This document shows positions 60,949 through 64,000 of a stretch of 64,000 nt of DNA, piece after piece. The notes below the pieces were generated by a model. That model ran no database searches, was not told the DNA's origin, and saw nothing but the letters and a program-made list of their open reading frames with translations. The stretch is from Oscarella lobularis. Lineage: Eukaryota > Porifera > Homoscleromorpha > Homosclerophorida > Oscarellidae. The position numbers were made by a program, and so were the translations under genes. How positions within the stretch are numbered: position 1 is the first letter of the stretch; every line of letters starts with the position of its first letter. The stretch spans positions 1-64,000 of the forward strand of contig NC_089190.1 in assembly GCF_947507565.1 (NCBI RefSeq), given 5' to 3'.

Positions 60949-62015
60949 CGCAAAGATTCTAGAGAGTGTGACTACAGCATCACGCACAAGCCATATATGT
61001 TGGCTCAAATGAATAATTCTTAGAATCAAGGGCGTGGGCTCGAATGGCATTTGTTTATTTTTTGCCGGTAGGGATTCACAATGTCACCGGAATCACAATG
61101 TCACCGTGTCGGGTGTCTGGCAGTGTGACGTGACGGCAAGTAGAAGCAGATAGAGGTGTAGAGAGAGAAGCGAACGGCATTGCTTATGTAGCTGTTGGCT
61201 CAAATGAACAATGCATGACTAAGGATATATATAGCGTTGGCTTGGTGCATCTGTTGATTTTTTGCCTTTATGGATTCATCCGGTTACAGCAAGGATTCCA
61301 AACTGCGAAAGAGCCCTTCTCCCGTATCACACGTGAAGGGACTCGTTCTCATGCAGGTCCTTCACACGTCACGAAGATTTGATTGCGAGGAAAGGGTCTT
61401 GATCCGTTCCCGTCACCGAATAGATGAAGATGATCGGCGCATTCGTGAGAGCCCCGTTTATCGGGGACGCAAGGAATTTCGTTGCGAGGGCCATAGGTAA
61501 TGTACTGAAAGCGTTTTCCATTCTGTTTTCTTTGAAAAGCGTTGAATTAGGGCAATTGTCTACGAGAGTTAATTCACTCACATATAACGCCATTTGCGTT
61601 CGTTTGAGAGTACTCCTTCACACGTGTTCGTTATAATGTCTCTGTGGTAAGAAAAACACAAATTAAACCAGATTTTTGTTAAGTGTTTAATTGTTACGTT
61701 TCCATGCTTGACAGAGCTATTGCCAGTACTTCTGCACTAAACTCGCAGACGGCGTAACCCTCTAGATATAAATATCTAGAGGATCTAGCGTACCATGAGA
61801 GAAATCACTACGATTCAATTCATAGCGAGACCTCTTTAGGAACGCGAACCTCAAATACATTTTGTGCACGTCTATGCACCACATAAACTTACTTGGTCAG
61901 CATAAACTTGAATGGAGGAAAGACACATTGCGCCACTATAGGCCTCTCAGCGCGCTGTTAATACGGGCTGTGCGGCTTCCCGGATGTTAAGCATAGTACG
62001 ATCACTTTCAAGCGT
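60949..62015. other. intergenic with dispersed repeats
   Basis: Contains a direct repeat of ATTCACAATGTCACCGG type (61072-61110), repeated ATTTGTTSATTTTTTGCC near 61050 and 61250, an antisense Kelch remnant (61375-61500) and a copy of the 67-bp repeat at 61780. No intact gene seen. Confidence 0.6.
61375..61500 (-). pseudogene. Kelch-gene remnant
   Basis: On the minus strand a short stretch reads DKRGSHE, ADHLHLF, then PFPRNQIFVT, matching the first blade of the Kelch gene at 30080 (EKRAGHE, GDHLHLF, IPRNEIFVT). Small indels break it. It is a dispersed decayed copy of that family. Confidence 0.6.
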
Positions 62016-62849
62016 ATGGCCAGCTCTTGGACCTGTATCACGCAAACAGAAGCTCAAAAAATAGACGAAGAGCTATTCAGTGAGTACCAGTACAGCGTCG
62101 ATCAACTAATGGAGCTGGCGGGACTCAGCGTGGCGTCGACCGTCGTCAAATGCTATCCACGGGACTCGTTGCGCACTGGAAACGTTCTCGTGTGCTGCGG
62201 GCCGGGGAATAACGGCGGCGACGGCCTCGTGGCAGCGCGCCACTTGAAGCTTTTCGTAAGTTTGTTCGTCGTGTTCGCGTGACGTAACTGACGTGACGTA
62301 CCTGGCTCACGTGACGTTTGGCAGGGTTATAAAGCGACAGCCTACTATCCAAAGAGAACCGATAAGCAACTATACAAGAATCTTGTGGTACAATGCGAAA
62401 ATTTTCACATCGATTTTCTCGAAGACTTTCCTCAAAACCATGACGTCATCAATGATAAATTGATGTTATTATTGACGCTCTATTCGGTTTCAGTTTCAAA
62501 GGGCAACCACGCCCTCCTTTCAAAGCTGTATTAGACATTCTTAAGAGAGTTGAAATTCCAATATGCTCCATAGACATTCCCTCAGGCAAAAACCGATATA
62601 AATTTAAAATAATAGACAATTTAATTTTGGTAAATAATAGGTTGGGATGTCGAAGCGGGAGATTCTGAAGGATTGAAACCGGACTGTCTGGTTTCTCTAA
62701 CGTGTCCCAAGAAATGCGCTCAATTTTTTCGAGGTCGCTATCATTACCTCGGCGGACGATTCATTCCACCAGCTCTCATAACAAAATACAAGCTAAATCT
62801 TCCGCACTATCCTGGCTCGGAGCAGTGTGTAGCTTTAGACAATAAGTAA
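62016..62849 (+). CDS. NAXE: NAD(P)H-hydrate epimerase (NAXE), with frameshift
   Basis: Exons 62016-62255, 62325-62585 and 62641-62849. NAXE interconverts R and S forms of damaged NAD(P)HX so that the dehydratase can repair them. Motifs: [46 protein letters not shown] (nucleotide-binding loop), [24 protein letters not shown] (catalytic Asp region), [14 protein letters not shown] and the tail [20 protein letters not shown]. The exons sum to 710 nt, one short of a multiple of three; the frame changes near 62460 (AAATTGATG), where one more T would join both halves. The second intron has a GC donor. No mitochondrial targeting peptide precedes the domain. Polyadenylation-like AATAAA at 62883. Confidence 0.85.
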
Positions 62850-63190
62850 TAGACGATGTATCGGCACGCCTGCGTTTATATGAATAAAGGATCACACCAG
62901 ACTTCATTCGTGCCACGCCTACGTATGTTGCCACACCTACGCATGTCCGTGCCACACCTATATAAAATGTAGGGTGAACTGTCTTTGTACGAACAACTGC
63001 GTACCCAAAAACCGAATTCGAACAAAAGCTTTATCTTAGGTACTCGCAATTAACTCAACTTGTAGTCACGTATACGTTAGAATAAACCATGCGAGAGTTT
63101 GTGCATTAGAACAAAGAAATTTAGTCAAAACTTTAACCAGGAATTTTTCACCGACTCATAGTCTCGCAATTCTGCGAAACCCAAGTTTGA
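62850..63190. other. intergenic with 20-bp repeat
   Basis: 62907-62965 has three units of GTGCCACACCTACGTATGT type. No gene seen. Confidence 0.6.
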
Positions 63191-64000
63191 TCAAACATCA
63201 ATTGAAGACTGCATAGGCGAACCAGAAATACAACTGAGAGCCACAGAATTGAGAGCGTCAAAACCTACTTCCTTTGTGATGAGGCAAACAGGACACGGTC
63301 CACAGTAGAGGCTGTGATACGCTTTGGTATCAAAATCGCTGCCGCAGAAGAAAGCAAAACGTTTCAAACCGAATACGGTCACCAAACGAAACTCCCTGCT
63401 TCGAGCAATCTTGAACAAAGGCAAAAGAGTTGCGTGACGGTAGGTGAAATCCACGTCAGAGAAATCGCCAACGAAAATGCGGACAGCCACACTTTCTCTT
63501 GCCTCACAATGTGAAGCCACCAGTTAATCGATTGGTCATGTACGAGTAGAAGACACGCCAGATACGAATACGCCACGTGCATGTTTTTCTCAGGAGGTAA
63601 TCGACTTAGGACTGCGTTAAACACTTGCTTGGAAAACAGGGTCGGTGCCAGATAAAGGCTCTCTGCCAAGACGGACAAAGCTTCAACGGCAGCGACGTAC
63701 AACTTGGATGACCGTTTGTCGACGTTAGTAGAGAACGAGTCAAACGCTATTTGAGTCAAGTCAGTGATTGATTTAACAGGTAGAATATCGCCAAAGGCGG
63801 AAAAAAACGTCCGGTGACGGTAGCCCACAAAACAAATACACGAAAGATTTCAGCAACGATGTGCCACCCTCAAACAGATCAATGAGCCGATCTTTCATGT
63901 GCACTTTTATATATTCATCTGCCTTGATGTACTCGTCGTTTCTAGAGACAATTTCAAGTAAATTAGACGTCATCTGTGGACCGATTTTTGACGTCATCTT
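63191..64000 (-). CDS. 3' part of an unrecognised helical protein, partial
   Basis: The gene enters from beyond the right edge. Open segments read KDRLIDLFEGGTSLLKSF, then (other frame) ILPVKSITDLTQIAFDSFS, LYVAAVEALSVLAESLYLAP, FNAVLSRLPPEK, YSYLACLLLVHDQSINWWL, and further on TLLPLFKIARSREFRLV. The pattern of amphipathic helices with small residues suggests HEAT/armadillo-like repeats. I cannot name the family. The frame changes near a run of seven T (63805-63811) with no AG acceptor nearby, and changes again near 63500, so the copy is either damaged or carries sequence errors. Confidence 0.5.

Overview
The window is the end of a chromosome from a marine animal, most likely an early-branching one such as a sponge. 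It opens with a (CCCTAA)n telomere, and the unique part carries metazoan-specific genes (a Delta-type Notch ligand, a Frizzled-family receptor, a LEM2 nuclear-envelope protein) together with ISWI, ADF/cofilin and NAXE. Introns are mostly 40-60 nt and intergenic spaces are short. The species cannot be named from the sequence alone.

Layout. 1-683 is telomere. 684-2640 holds a short subtelomeric repeat, an interstitial telomere tract and a 5'-truncated Penelope-like retroelement. 2630-18900 is a satellite of 41-bp units (about 400 copies) containing a duplicated 2-kb block. 18900-22275 is a second satellite of alternating 47/49-bp hairpin-forming units. 22276-27550 is a mosaic of minisatellites (one array flips strand), an ACN trinucleotide array, a broken Helitron-type ORF and a 24-bp palindromic repeat. 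28400-28965 is the decayed 3' end of an ABCA transporter.

29700-43264 is a gene-bearing block present almost twice: a Kelch gene, the SMIM12/PhnZ-like head-to-head pair and LEM2. A 200-base run of N (35276-35475) lies between the copies. The order of the pieces suggests two haplotypes of one locus placed in series; one of them carries a second, damaged Kelch gene with coiled-coil exons and the first few residues of a protein kinase, cut off by a trinucleotide array. From 42612 onward the region is mostly single copy: LEM2 (-), ISWI (-), a decayed SMYD-like gene (+), an E-box cluster and an unusual tandem exon/intron array (+), a Frizzled-like receptor (-), a Delta-like Notch ligand (-), ADF/cofilin (-), NAXE (+, with a one-base frameshift) and the end of an unrecognised gene (-).

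Exon structures were worked out by hand. For LEM2, the Frizzled-like receptor, Delta, cofilin and the first Kelch gene the exon lengths sum to an exact multiple of three and the joined reading matches the family. NAXE fails by one base at a definable place. There is no operon logic; notable neighbour relations are the 24-bp divergent start of SMIM12 and the PhnZ-like gene, and the same-strand Delta-Frizzled pair.
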